Assembly (NCBI GenBank): GCA_030066195.1
Contig: JASJCB010000101.1
Span: 1-64,000 of the forward strand
DNA from: Acidobacteriota bacterium
GTDB lineage: Bacteria; Acidobacteriota; Holophagae; Acanthopleuribacterales; Acanthopleuribacteraceae
Direction of reading: 5' to 3'
DNA length: 64,000 bases
Made by a program: the position numbers and the translations under genes. The notes beneath the pieces are model-generated. The model was not told the origin of the DNA. It saw nothing but the letters and a program-made list of their open reading frames with translations, and made no database searches. Below are positions 54,650 through 62,362 of the stretch, piece by piece. The stretch's first letter is position 1. Each line of letters begins with the position of its first letter.

Positions 54650-55405
54650 TCATGGCTTCATGGGTTCGCGCGGTTTGACGCGCAGCTTGCGGAAGGCCGG
54701 CACCTCCCAGGGCCTGATGGCAAAGACCGCCGCCACGCCCCGCTTCTCCTCACGGGGCAGGTCCGCGTCCTGTTGGATATAGGTATCCAGGTCCTGGACC
54801 AGTTTGTCGATGCCCTGGTGCATGCGGCTCAGGCTTTCACGCGAAATATTGCCGCCCAGGAAACGCATGTGCTCGCCCGGCGCGTCGAAGCGAGATTCCA
54901 GGAAGTCGCCCTTCAGCCGTTCCTCGAAATAACGTTGCACCGGTCCGTCCGGCCGCCAGGCGAAATGACGCGCCACCAGACGGCGGACGCGATTGCCCGG
55001 CTGTAACTCGATCATGCCCATGCGGTCCAACTGGAGCAATTTTCCCACCACATCGTTTTCGCTCAGGCTGTAGGTGTCCACGATATCGGCAACCGGCCAG
55101 TGGTTCAGGGTCAACATGGCCACCAGCAATAAACCCGGATCGCTGACCAGTAAAACCTCCTGTTCCTCGGTCAAACGGGTAATGGCGGCCGGTTTCTGGT
55201 CGGCCATGCGTGTCACGTCCGACACGCGGACCCCGGCCAGGGCGCAGACGGACTCAAGGCGATCCAGGGTGAAGCTGCAAGAGGCAAACAGGCGCTTGAC
55301 CGAAGCCTCGCTCAATTCCAGGTGTTCCGCTACGCGCGCATAGGTAATCTTTTGGGATCGCAGCAGGGTTTTCAAGGCATCCACAATGGCATTGGTTTCA
55401 CTCAT
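54650..55405 (-). CDS. XRE-like HTH transcriptional regulator with unknown effector domain
   Basis: 251 residues. Residues 8-65 form a Cro/CI HTH (ALKTLLRSQKITYARVAEHLELSEASVKRLFA). A second winged-helix-like unit (LTLNHWPVADIVDTYSLSENDVVGKLLQLDRMGMIEL) follows, then a C-terminal helical region with RMHQGIDKLVQDLDTYIQ. Regulators with this layout and ~250 residues occur in gamma-proteobacteria and Acidobacteriota, with unknown signals. It may regulate the transporter or the divergent YiaA-like gene (181 bp away). Confidence 0.82.
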   Translation of the reverse strand: MSETNAIVDALKTLLRSQKITYARVAEHLELSEASVKRLFASCSFTLDRLESVCALAGVRVSDVTRMADQKPAAITRLTEEQEVLLVSDPGLLLVAMLTLNHWPVADIVDTYSLSENDVVGKLLQLDRMGMIELQPGNRVRRLVARHFAWRPDGPVQRYFEERLKGDFLESRFDAPGEHMRFLGGNISRESLSRMHQGIDKLVQDLDTYIQQDADLPREEKRGVAAVFAIRPWEVPAFRKLRVKPREPMKP

Positions 55406-55586
55406 AAAAAGGGCTCCTTCCGGGACTTCCGAGGGCTTCGGTTGCGTGGTTCAGGCCGTTCGGTATTGTATTCTAATACTTTTCTCTCATGGACAACCTA
55501 AAAAAGCGTCGAGGCGTAGAACCCTGCAACGAACGCGAGGCGCCCGAAAACAGAGCGGGGCGCCGCGAGAGAAAGGGAGAATGATC

Positions 55587-55874
55587 ATGGAACAGAATAG
55601 AACAGCTACCAATATGAACAGTAACGGTTGGAACTTCTTCGTGCGTGCCTGCTTTGCAGTCTCCTTGGGCGCCATGGCAATCGCCATCATCTACCTGCCC
55701 GTCACGATTTGGATCAAAGGCTACCTGGCCATGGGCACCCTGATGGTGGTGACCTCATCCATTATGTTGTCCAAATCCGTCCGCGATGATTTCGAGGCTT
55801 CCAAACTGGTTAACCGAATCAACGACGCCCGCACCGAGCGCATGTTGCAGGAACTGGACGTCAAAGCAAGTTGA
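55587..55874 (+). CDS. yiaA: YiaA/YiaB-type inner-membrane protein
   Basis: 95 residues from ATG 55587, with AAAGGGAG at 9 nt; the ATG at 55581 is too close. Two helices (FFVRACFAVSLGAMAIAIIYLP and YLAMGTLMVVTSSIMLSKSVRDDFEASKL) match the yiaAB two-helix domain, including the YLP..WIKGYLAMG loop and the polar C-terminus. Function unknown. A terminator follows 73 bp downstream. Confidence 0.88.
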   Translation: MEQNRTATNMNSNGWNFFVRACFAVSLGAMAIAIIYLPVTIWIKGYLAMGTLMVVTSSIMLSKSVRDDFEASKLVNRINDARTERMLQELDVKAS

Positions 55875-55910
55875 CCTCTCTCTCGCGCTCCAATGGGGCC
55901 GGTCCGCCAC

Positions 55911-55995
55911 GGGCCGGCCCCCAACCACAACAACCGAAAAAAGAAAAAGCCGGCGTCGGGATCATTCCCGGCGCCGGCTTTCCTTGTAGCTTGAA
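55911..55995. repeat. Dispersed ~85-bp repeat, copy 1
   Basis: GGGCCGGCCC-CAA...ACAACAACCGA, then the AAAAAGCCG...CCGGCTT hairpin and CTTGTAGCTTGA. The same order, with mismatches and small gaps, recurs at 57168-57247. The remainder of 55996-56134 has a well-formed SD (AAAGGAGG, 56019-56026) but only a 56-codon TTG frame (56034-56204) on the plus strand, which I do not trust. Confidence 0.6.
55947..55984 (+). terminator. Rho-independent terminator of the yiaA gene
   Basis: Stem AAGCCGGCG / CGCCGGCTT with inner CGGGA/TCCCG and a T-rich end. It is part of an ~85-bp segment repeated at 57168-57247. Confidence 0.75.
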
Positions 55996-56134
55996 ACCGG
56001 CAAGTTGCACAGCATACCAAAGGAGGAAAATCGTTGACTAACAAAGGGTTTCCCTCATGGGTAGTGAGGCTTTGGTTGCAAGGCCGGTGCGAACAGCCGG
56101 TTTACGGGGCCATTCGAACCGGAAGCTGTTCTCT

Positions 56135-56185
56135 TCAATCGACCCAGGGACTCCCCCCGGCGCGTAAATCGGTTTTGACGTTCAT
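56135..56185 (-). CDS. Candidate 16-residue peptide (KVKTxVKAGG-like)
   Basis: ATG with a perfect ATAAGGAG at 7 nt encodes MNVKTDLRAGGSPWVD and then TGA. The beginning resembles the (K/N)VKTxVKAGG motif of small repeated peptides seen in cyanobacteria and soil bacteria, recalled from memory. The strong SD is the main support; the short length and the early stop leave it uncertain. It lies 90 bp after the CBM9-like gene on the same strand. Confidence 0.35.
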   Translation of the reverse strand: MNVKTDLRAGGSPWVD

Positions 56186-56275
56186 GGAATACTCCTTATT
56201 TTGATCATGTCTCTTGGGTAGCCTGCCCAAGCCCGGGCACCGGAAGAGGTATGCCTCCGCGGATGCCCTTGAATG

Positions 56276-56923
56276 CTATCGTTTAGAAGGATCTAGCCAA
56301 TTTTCAGTACTGAATGTTACGGTTTCCGGGGCCTCGCCATACAGCAGTTTCTTTTCCTGATCGACGGGCGCCACGGAGGCTTTCTCGGGATAATTGACGA
56401 TCACCTGCTCGCCGGCGCTGTTTTTGTGGTTGAAGCTGACGGCCAGGCGACGTCCGGCAAGATAAGATTTGGCGATCTGGAACTCGCCCGCTTTCTTGTC
56501 ACCCATCATGAAGGTTTTGGCCAGCCAACCGTCTCGGGCCAGGTATTGTTGCTGCTCTTCTTTGTGGTCCTGGGTGATGTTGAAGCGTTTGCGAATGGCG
56601 GGGTCGCGCACTTCCCAGGTGAAGGGTTCGGTGCGTTGCCAATGGTCGCCGGCGGGTTTGTAAACGGCGCGGCCCAGCGAAGCCGAAGCGTGCAGGACAT
56701 GGATTTCCTTGCCGTCGGTAAGATAGACGTGAGAGACCGTGTCGATGTTGGACTGGATGGCGATGTAAAGGTATTGGCTGTCCTGGCGTAGTTTGACGAC
56801 GCCGCCGTCGGCAACGTCTTGGGCATCGAATGTGCCCCACTCGGCCTCATTCAGGTGCCCGTCGATAACGGGAGACTCACCGGGTGATGTCAGGGCAAAC
56901 GTGCAGAGTAAAACAAAAAGCAT
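56276..56923 (-). CDS. Secreted CBM9-like (DOMON-type) domain protein
   Basis: 215 residues from ATG 56923 (GAGG at 8 nt); frames from 57046 add no signal. Signal peptide MLFVLLCTFALTSPG, then PVIDGHLNEAEWGTFDAQDV, the characteristic start of carbohydrate-binding family 9-like domains (IDGxxxExxW), with VVKLRQDSQYLYIAIQSNID and GKEIHVLHASASLG. The rest (RFNITQDHKEEQQQYLAR...) is a C-terminal half of unknown type. It may bind a sugar or haem in the periplasm. Single gene. Confidence 0.75.
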   Translation of the reverse strand: MLFVLLCTFALTSPGESPVIDGHLNEAEWGTFDAQDVADGGVVKLRQDSQYLYIAIQSNIDTVSHVYLTDGKEIHVLHASASLGRAVYKPAGDHWQRTEPFTWEVRDPAIRKRFNITQDHKEEQQQYLARDGWLAKTFMMGDKKAGEFQIAKSYLAGRRLAVSFNHKNSAGEQVIVNYPEKASVAPVDQEKKLLYGEAPETVTFSTENWLDPSKR

Positions 56924-57167
56924 ACATGGAACCTCGAAATGGCATTTGGGGACGGCAGCAATGGCTGTCTCCATAAAGGTATACGGAATTGGGGTGCCGA
57001 GGATGTCAGACAAGATATAGGAAAAGCCGATAAACCCGCACCGCAAGATGAGAGTTCATCGGAAACCCTTGAACCCGATCTCTTTGATACGCTCTGACTA
57101 AGCTGCCAAAGTTTAAGTCGGCCCCTTGACCGAACCAGTTGCATGTGGCAATACCCATACCCCCCAA

Positions 57168-57247
57168 GGGCCGGCCCTCAAACAACAACCGACAAAAAAG
57201 CCGACATCGGAAGAATTCACGACACCGGCTTCCCTTGTAGCTTGAGG
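57168..57247. repeat. Dispersed ~85-bp repeat, copy 2
   Basis: GGGCCGGCCCTCAAACAACA..., the AAAAAAGCCG...CCGGCTTCCC hairpin and CTTGTAGCTTGA match copy 1 at 55911-55995; followed by GCTTGAA repeated in tandem to 57268. It lies at the 3' end of the precursor peptide gene (minus) and could serve it. Confidence 0.6.
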
Positions 57248-57265
57248 CTTGAAGCTTGAAGCTTG

Positions 57266-57451
57266 TTAGTACCCGCAGCCGTCCTCGATGCACTGGTACA
57301 TATTATTGGTGCCGATAATCAGGCAATAGGTAAGCTGTGTGCAAGCGGCGCGAGAGCACAAGAGGGTTCCATAGTCATTGCCGCCCTCGACATCATCCTT
57401 GGTGGTGAAGCTTTTCACTTTCAGTTCAGTCAGGGTAAGCTTTTTCTTCAT
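57266..57451 (-). CDS. RiPP precursor with pinensin-like lanthipeptide leader (61 aa)
   Basis: ATG 57451 behind AAGGAGATC; the frame from 57526 lacks an SD. Leader MKKKLTLTELKVKSFTTKDD is the clearest LTL-ELKVKSF motif of the three peptides, with EGG at residues 22-24 as cleavage site. The ~37-residue core has Ser, Thr and five Cys (GTLLCSRAACTQLTYCLIIG, MYQCIEDGCGY). Its core is unlike the other two, so each would give a distinct product. Monocistronic, with no modification enzyme around. Upstream 57452-57837 has no other feature I recognise apart from the tRNA promoter. Confidence 0.78.
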   Translation of the reverse strand: MKKKLTLTELKVKSFTTKDDVEGGNDYGTLLCSRAACTQLTYCLIIGTNNMYQCIEDGCGY

Positions 57452-57837
57452 AAATATGATCTCCTTGGATAAAAGATAAGTCGATTCCATCAGCGGTAGT
57501 ATGTTGAGTTTAAAAAACAAAACCACCCCTGAGAATCACATGGTGTTTCGAAATCATAGCATATAGGTAGGCAAGATGTAAGCCGTGCTTCGCCAATCGG
57601 AAACGACTCGCGAAAGCGGGGCGTGAGATGGGTAGAGGGTAGGGACGTTACTGATTACAGCCATCCATTGCGCGTTGTCTTGGATGTGATCCCACACCCT
57701 CCGCCATGTAAAACAAACGTAACGCGCGCCGCATTTCCAGAATCTGGACAGGAGCAAGGTCTTGACCACTAAAAGGTTTTGAGATCAGGGGCTTATGGGA
57801 AGCTTAACCAAAAGGTTATTTTTTTTTCTATTTTTTG

Positions 57838-57867
57838 TTGACACTCCCATGGAGGCTCTACTATACT
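57838..57867 (+). promoter_or_regulatory. Sigma-70 promoter of the tRNA Gly-Cys-Leu operon
   Basis: Perfect TTGACA (57838-57843), 18-bp spacer, TATACT (57862-57867), 26 bp before tRNA-Gly. A T-rich stretch precedes the -35. Confidence 0.85.
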
Positions 57868-57892
57868 CACGGCCTGTTGACAGGGACACTAA

Positions 57893-57968
57893 GCGGGTGT
57901 AACTCAGTGGCTAGAGTGCAACCTTGCCAAGGTTGAAGTCGGGGGTTCGAATCCCCTCACCCGCTCCA
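57893..57968 (+). tRNA. tRNA-Gly (anticodon GCC)
   Basis: Acceptor GCGGGTG/CACCCGC, anticodon stem CAACC/GGTTG with loop TTGCCAA (GCC), T arm GGGGG-TTCGAAT-CCCCT, discriminator T and encoded CCA. Confidence 0.95.
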
Positions 57969-58032
57969 AGTCGTCCCGATGATTCAGAGGCTAAGTTTGT
58001 ACTTAGCCTTTAGTGCGTTTAGGGTCAGCATC

Positions 58033-58107
58033 GGCGACGTAGCCAAGTGGTAAGGCAGAAGTCTGCAAAACTTCCATTCACCGGTTCGAATCCGGTCGTC
58101 GCCTCCA
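58033..58107 (+). tRNA. tRNA-Cys (anticodon GCA)
   Basis: Acceptor GGCGACG/CGTCGCC, anticodon stem GAAGT/ACTTC with loop CTGCAAA (GCA), T loop TTCGAAT, discriminator T, encoded CCA. Confidence 0.95.
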
Positions 58108-58113
58108 CGTCCC

Positions 58114-58201
58114 GCCCGAGTGGTGAAATTGGTAGACACACGGGACTTAAAATCCCGCGGCCTTTAAAGCCGTCCCGGTTCGAGTCCGGGCTCGGGCACC
58201 A
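58114..58201 (+). tRNA. tRNA-Leu (anticodon TAA)
   Basis: Acceptor GCCCGAG/CTCGGGC, anticodon stem CGGGA/TCCCG with loop CTTAAAA (TAA), long variable arm, T loop TTCGAGT, discriminator A, encoded CCA. Six bases after tRNA-Cys, so one transcript. Confidence 0.95.
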
Positions 58202-58220
58202 AACGGGCCGCTCGCAAAAC

Positions 58221-58244
58221 AAACCGCCCTAGAGGTGGTTTTTT
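58221..58244 (+). terminator. Terminator of the tRNA operon
   Basis: AACCGCC/GGTGGTT stem with loop CTAGA and TTTTTT, 20 bp after tRNA-Leu. Confidence 0.8.
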
Positions 58245-58313
58245 GGTTTTAGGTTAATGGGTCGAGCCGGTTTCGGCTTGGAACGCCTTTCCGAGCTTAG
58301 TGGTGTTTTCAAC

Positions 58314-58589
58314 TCAGCTGAGGGTAGGCGGACCCTGCTTCTTATCCGAGCCCCAACTGGACATCCACGCCATAACATCTTCATGGGAGGCATGGGTTGC
58401 AGTGCCGTTCATGGGTTCCTCCATGGCGACACCGATCGCCTTTGAATGGGATTCTTGGAGATCTAAATAGTAATGAAGAGCTTCCCTTACAAGGTCTTCC
58501 TCGCTACGGCCTGTACCTTTCGCCGCGGCGGACAAACGTCGCCTGGTCTCCAGATCAAGTGATACTGTAATAGTTGCGGGCGATTCCAT
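58314..58589 (-). CDS. Ribbon-helix-helix (CopG-like) protein
   Basis: 91 residues. N-terminus ATITVSLDLETRRRLSAAAKGTGRSEEDLVREALHYYLDL is a typical RHH DNA-binding unit (strand, then two helices), as in antitoxins. The C-terminal 45 residues (VAMEEPMNGTATHASHEDVMAWMSSWG) could neutralise a toxin, with a His/Trp-rich tail. No ParE or PIN toxin gene follows (the next gene to its 3' side is the tRNA operon). Start behind AGAGG. Orphan antitoxin or simple repressor. Confidence 0.75.
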   Translation of the reverse strand: MESPATITVSLDLETRRRLSAAAKGTGRSEEDLVREALHYYLDLQESHSKAIGVAMEEPMNGTATHASHEDVMAWMSSWGSDKKQGPPTLS

Positions 58590-58613
58590 CCAAAACCTCT
58601 TTTCTCTTTGGCG

Positions 58614-60305
58614 TCAACTCAAAAAGTTCCCGGTACGCAGGTGGTCCATGCCTCTTCTTACCAGTACAAGCAAGACGATTGCCTCGGCCAGGACCATGCC
58701 CAGGATGAAGTAGAGACCGTTGCCGTCCTGCATGTTGGGCCAGCCGTAGGTTTCCAGGAAAGCGTTGAGGGTTCGGTGCTGTTCCGTCAGCCTCAGGACC
58801 AGGTGGACCGCCGCGAAAAAGACGCCGATCACCATCAAGAGCATGCCGCCCGGGGAAATGATCAGCTTCAGCGGGTTCTCCGTCCCCGGGTTGATGAACA
58901 GCATGCCCAGCGACAACGACAACAGGATCATGAAACTGGCATCCCAAAGCCCGTGCATGGCCAGTAATTTCAGTTGACTGCCGTCCAAGCCCAGAATCAT
59001 GCCGGAGAACACGCCCAGCAGCAGCGAGAAGAACAGGCAGGGTCCGCCGAAGACCAGCAGCTTGCCGCGCATGTATTTGTACCAGCCTTCCGGCGCCGTT
59101 TTCATCAACCAGATGGCCTGGCCGTCGGCGCTGAAGGAGGTGAATACAAAACGGCTGCTGATGGACAGCGAGATGAACGAAACGAACAGGGTGTTTAGCA
59201 GGGCCATGGTGTATTTGGAGGCGCCCAGCAGGCTGGGGGTAACCTTGGAAACCGAGAACAGGTACAAGGCCAGCAAGGCGGCCAACACAAAGACCTGCGA
59301 CCATTGCGAGGGATCGCGCAGGAACAGGGTCAGTTCGCGAACTTCCTGGCTGAAGTGTTTGTGGGAAAGCCATTTGGAGATAAAGGTCAGCTTGGTTTGT
59401 TTTTCCAGCAGATCCGCTTCGCCGCTCAACGCCTGCAAGGCGCGATCCCAGGAGGATCGGTAGACGTTGCGCGCCGCGATCAGCATGGTGCCCATGGCAA
59501 CGATGAACAAACCCAGGATCTTCATGCCGGGTACGACGGACTGCTGCCATTCCTTCTGGTTCCAGGCAGCAAACAGGTCCGCGCCCCAGATGGCCGGGTT
59601 CCAGGGTTGACGCCGGTTTTCCATCAAATCCACCAGGCCGCGAAACTTGTCCAGGCCACCGGGGCCCAGGTACTGCTCCGGTTCCAGGTAGCGGAACACC
59701 AGGATGACGCTGCATACCATCACCACGGTCACGATCAGGAACATCTGGTGCACCCGCCGCGCCGGGAAGATCTTGACCAACAGCATGCACACCAGCGAGC
59801 TGGCGATGACCGGATACGAACACAGTATGGCGTAAACCAACACCCCGGAAATACGCACCAGCAGATTGGTCTCGCTGACCTCCAGGAACAGCCAGATGAA
59901 CGACGCCCCGAACAGCATCAGCATCCAACTGGATTGCAAAAATACCTGGCCGAAGCGGTGCAACACCCAACTGTTGAAGCTGACCGGAAGGCTGAAGTGG
60001 AATTCCAGGTCCTTGCTCATATAGAAGTGGGTGATGGCGGTGGTCAAACTGGAAAGCAGGGCCATGCCCACGGAGATATAGAGCAGGAACTCCAGTAGTT
60101 TGTTGGCCAGCAGTACGCCGAAGACTTCCTGGTTGTAGATGAAGCTAACCAGCCGTGCGCTCAGCCACAGGTAACCCCAATAGAACCCGACGCCCAGAAG
60201 CAGCAGGAAGGCGACTCCCAGCGGGCGCTGCTTGAAGGCCGTCCGGAACTTGTTTTTGATTTGATAGAAACCAAGCCGGTTCAGGGCAAAAATGTCGCGA
60301 ATCAC
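58614..60305 (-). CDS. ABC transporter permease (ABC-2-like)
   Basis: 563 residues with about 11-12 membrane helices; GTG start at 60305 overlaps the ATPase stop. It begins with a cytoplasmic helix IFALNRLGFYQIKNKFRTAF, then pairs of helices (FLLLLGVGFYWGYLWLSARL, LLYISVGMALLSSLTTAITHFYMSKDLEFHFSLPVS), a hydrophilic stretch (~225-335) and further helices. The 'MSKDLEFHFSLPVS' segment resembles the ABC-2 exporter coupling region. Substrate unknown; likely an exporter with the 60302 ATPase. A larger frame in another phase (58555-59970) is an artefact. Confidence 0.85.
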   Translation of the reverse strand: MIRDIFALNRLGFYQIKNKFRTAFKQRPLGVAFLLLLGVGFYWGYLWLSARLVSFIYNQEVFGVLLANKLLEFLLYISVGMALLSSLTTAITHFYMSKDLEFHFSLPVSFNSWVLHRFGQVFLQSSWMLMLFGASFIWLFLEVSETNLLVRISGVLVYAILCSYPVIASSLVCMLLVKIFPARRVHQMFLIVTVVMVCSVILVFRYLEPEQYLGPGGLDKFRGLVDLMENRRQPWNPAIWGADLFAAWNQKEWQQSVVPGMKILGLFIVAMGTMLIAARNVYRSSWDRALQALSGEADLLEKQTKLTFISKWLSHKHFSQEVRELTLFLRDPSQWSQVFVLAALLALYLFSVSKVTPSLLGASKYTMALLNTLFVSFISLSISSRFVFTSFSADGQAIWLMKTAPEGWYKYMRGKLLVFGGPCLFFSLLLGVFSGMILGLDGSQLKLLAMHGLWDASFMILLSLSLGMLFINPGTENPLKLIISPGGMLLMVIGVFFAAVHLVLRLTEQHRTLNAFLETYGWPNMQDGNGLYFILGMVLAEAIVLLVLVRRGMDHLRTGNFLS

Positions 60306-61048
60306 TCGGGAACCGCCTCGTCGTGCTTCTCCTGGGTCAAAGCCAGGAAGACGGCTTCCAGGTCGCCGTCCTTGGTGGCCAGACGTTGCGTCAAATTGGG
60401 CAGGGTCTCGTCGGTGACCAGTTTGCCGCCGTGGATGATGCCCACCCGGTCACACAGCGCCGCGGCCACTTCCAGGGTGTGCGTGCTCATAAACACGGTC
60501 TTGCCCGAATCGGCCAGGTCGCGGATCAACTTCTTGACGTTTTTGGCCGCGCGGGGATCCAGGCCCACCATGGGTTCGTCCACAATCAACAGGTCCGGGT
60601 TGTGTAAAAGCGCGGCGCTGAACACCAGTTTCTGGCGCATGCCGTGGGACAGCCTTTCGACCAACTGGTTGGAGAATTCGCCCAACTGGAACTGCTTCAA
60701 CAGTTTCATGCCGCGCTCTTCCACCACCTTGGCGGGGATGCGGCGCAGGCTGCCCAGGAACCGCAGCAATTCCATGACGGTCAGCTTGCCGTAGAGGAAG
60801 GGCCGGTCGGGGATGTAGCCCATGCGGTTCAGGATCTCGTTGCGGTGCTTTTTATAGGGTTTGTCGAACAGGGCAATCTCGCCCTTGTCCGGTTCGAGAA
60901 TTCCGGTAAGCATGCGGATGGTGGTGGTTTTTCCGGCTCCGTTGGGTCCCAGAAAACCGAAGACCATGCCCGCGGGTACATGCAGGTCCATGTCCTTTAC
61001 CGCCACGAAGTTCTGATAGGACTTGGTGACCCCGGTCATACGGATCAT
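60302..61048 (-). CDS. ABC transporter ATP-binding protein
   Basis: 248 residues, ATG behind GAGGAG. Walker A GPNGAGKTT, Q-loop (YIPDRPFLYGKLT), signature VERLSHGMRQKLVFSAALL, Walker B LLIVDEPMVGLD, switch His MSTHTLEVAAALCD. Similar to exporters of the CcmA/EcsA group. The stop overlaps the permease start (GTGA), so a two-gene operon. Confidence 0.95.
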   Translation of the reverse strand: MIRMTGVTKSYQNFVAVKDMDLHVPAGMVFGFLGPNGAGKTTTIRMLTGILEPDKGEIALFDKPYKKHRNEILNRMGYIPDRPFLYGKLTVMELLRFLGSLRRIPAKVVEERGMKLLKQFQLGEFSNQLVERLSHGMRQKLVFSAALLHNPDLLIVDEPMVGLDPRAAKNVKKLIRDLADSGKTVFMSTHTLEVAAALCDRVGIIHGGKLVTDETLPNLTQRLATKDGDLEAVFLALTQEKHDEAVPE

Positions 61049-61180
61049 TGGCGCTCCTCTCCCACGGCAAATCGGCTTGCCGTTTCATACAATCTAATCG
61101 GACGGCCCCCGCAATTCAACAGACGAAATTCTATGACTATTCCGTGATCCGGATCATGATCGGCATATGAGGCAATGCAT

Positions 61181-62248
61181 TCAACTCGCGGGCGTCGCTT
61201 GCGCGTGATCGGCGGCCATGACGGCTTTCACCTTGGGGTCCATGACCTTGCGCCAGAGCGGCGGCCACAGGGCCAGCAGGACCATGCCCGCGTAACCCGT
61301 GGGCAGTTGCGGCGCGTCTTCGTAATGGCGCAGGGTCTGGTAGCGGCGATTGGCGTTGGCGTGGTGATCGGAATGCCGTTGCAGGTGGAAGAGCAGGTAG
61401 TTGGTGAGCACCTGGGACGCATTCCAGGAGTGGTGCGGCGCTACTTTCTCATATTTGCCCGGCGCGATTTCGGTGCGGTTGAGGCCGTAGTGCTCCACGT
61501 AATTGATGATCTCCAGCAGGGTGAAGGCCACCCAACTCTGCGCGAAGAAGAAAAGCACGGCCAACGGGCCGAAAGCCATGCCCAGGTTCCACGCCAGGAT
61601 AAGCGGGAGCGCGGTAAACAAGATCATCTGGTTGTGCGGGGACCAGGCGGGCCGGCCTCGTTTATTCAGGCGGCGCTTCTCCAGCGACCAGGCGCTGCGC
61701 CAACTGCCGAACAAGGTGCGCGGGTAGAAGCGGTAGAAGGATTCGCCCAAGCGCGCCGAAGCGGGATCGCCGGGCGTGGCCACGCGCGAGTGGTGACCCT
61801 GGTTATGTTCGATGAAGAAGTGCATATAACTGACGGTCCACAGCAGGATCTTGGACAGATTCTGTTCGAACTTGTTGGTGCGATGACCCAACTCGTGCGC
61901 GATGGTGATGCCCAAACCGCCCGTAACGATACCCATGGAAAGGGTGAAGCCGATGCCTTCCAACAGGGTGACGCGGCCCGTGCCGACGACCCAGGCGCCC
62001 CAAACCACCATGGCCGCCTGGAGCGGTACGTGCAGCCAGGTGATGATGCGATAGAACTTTTCCTCACGCATGTTGCGGTAGCGGGGTTCGTCTTCGTTGG
62101 AGGAATCCACCCCGATCGCCAGGTCCAACAGCGGCACCAGGATGTAGACGACGGCGGGGGTCAGGAAGTTGAAAACGCCGCCCAGGAGATACCCGGTCAC
62201 CACAAGGGCCGGGATGCAGTAGGCAGTCAGGTAGAACCACTTCTTCAT
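61181..62248 (-). CDS. alkB: Alkane 1-monooxygenase (AlkB)
   Basis: 355 residues with at least six membrane helices. All His boxes of membrane-bound di-iron AlkB are present: HELGHR (118-123), EHNQGHHSRVATPGDPASAR (from 147), NYVEHYGLNR (~245-255) and LQRHSDHHANANRRYQ (~285-300), then the AlkB close PQLPTGYAGMVLLALWPPLWRKVMDPKV. It would hydroxylate medium-chain alkanes, needing rubredoxin and reductase, which are not adjacent. ATG behind GAGGTCTGCC. It shares no operon with the neighbours. Confidence 0.95.
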   Translation of the reverse strand: MKKWFYLTAYCIPALVVTGYLLGGVFNFLTPAVVYILVPLLDLAIGVDSSNEDEPRYRNMREEKFYRIITWLHVPLQAAMVVWGAWVVGTGRVTLLEGIGFTLSMGIVTGGLGITIAHELGHRTNKFEQNLSKILLWTVSYMHFFIEHNQGHHSRVATPGDPASARLGESFYRFYPRTLFGSWRSAWSLEKRRLNKRGRPAWSPHNQMILFTALPLILAWNLGMAFGPLAVLFFFAQSWVAFTLLEIINYVEHYGLNRTEIAPGKYEKVAPHHSWNASQVLTNYLLFHLQRHSDHHANANRRYQTLRHYEDAPQLPTGYAGMVLLALWPPLWRKVMDPKVKAVMAADHAQATPAS

Positions 62249-62362
62249 GGCAGACCTCGGTGATTCGGCGGAGTAGGCCGTACGCTGTTAGTCATTCTAA
62301 CATGAATGCGCCCTCAGCCAGGGCTTTGCTTTGCGAGGATAATGGCTTTTGAATGTTTGCTC

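Noticed and set aside
56034..56204. TTG-started 56-codon plus-strand ORF after yiaA
   Set aside because: SD is perfect (AAAGGAGG), but the protein has no recognisable features and lies antisense to a better SD-ATG unit; left as possible but unsupported.
58555..59970. 471-codon frame inside the ABC permease gene
   Set aside because: The alternative frame is out of phase with a permease that has strong membrane-protein features and is coupled to the ATPase; this frame lacks them.
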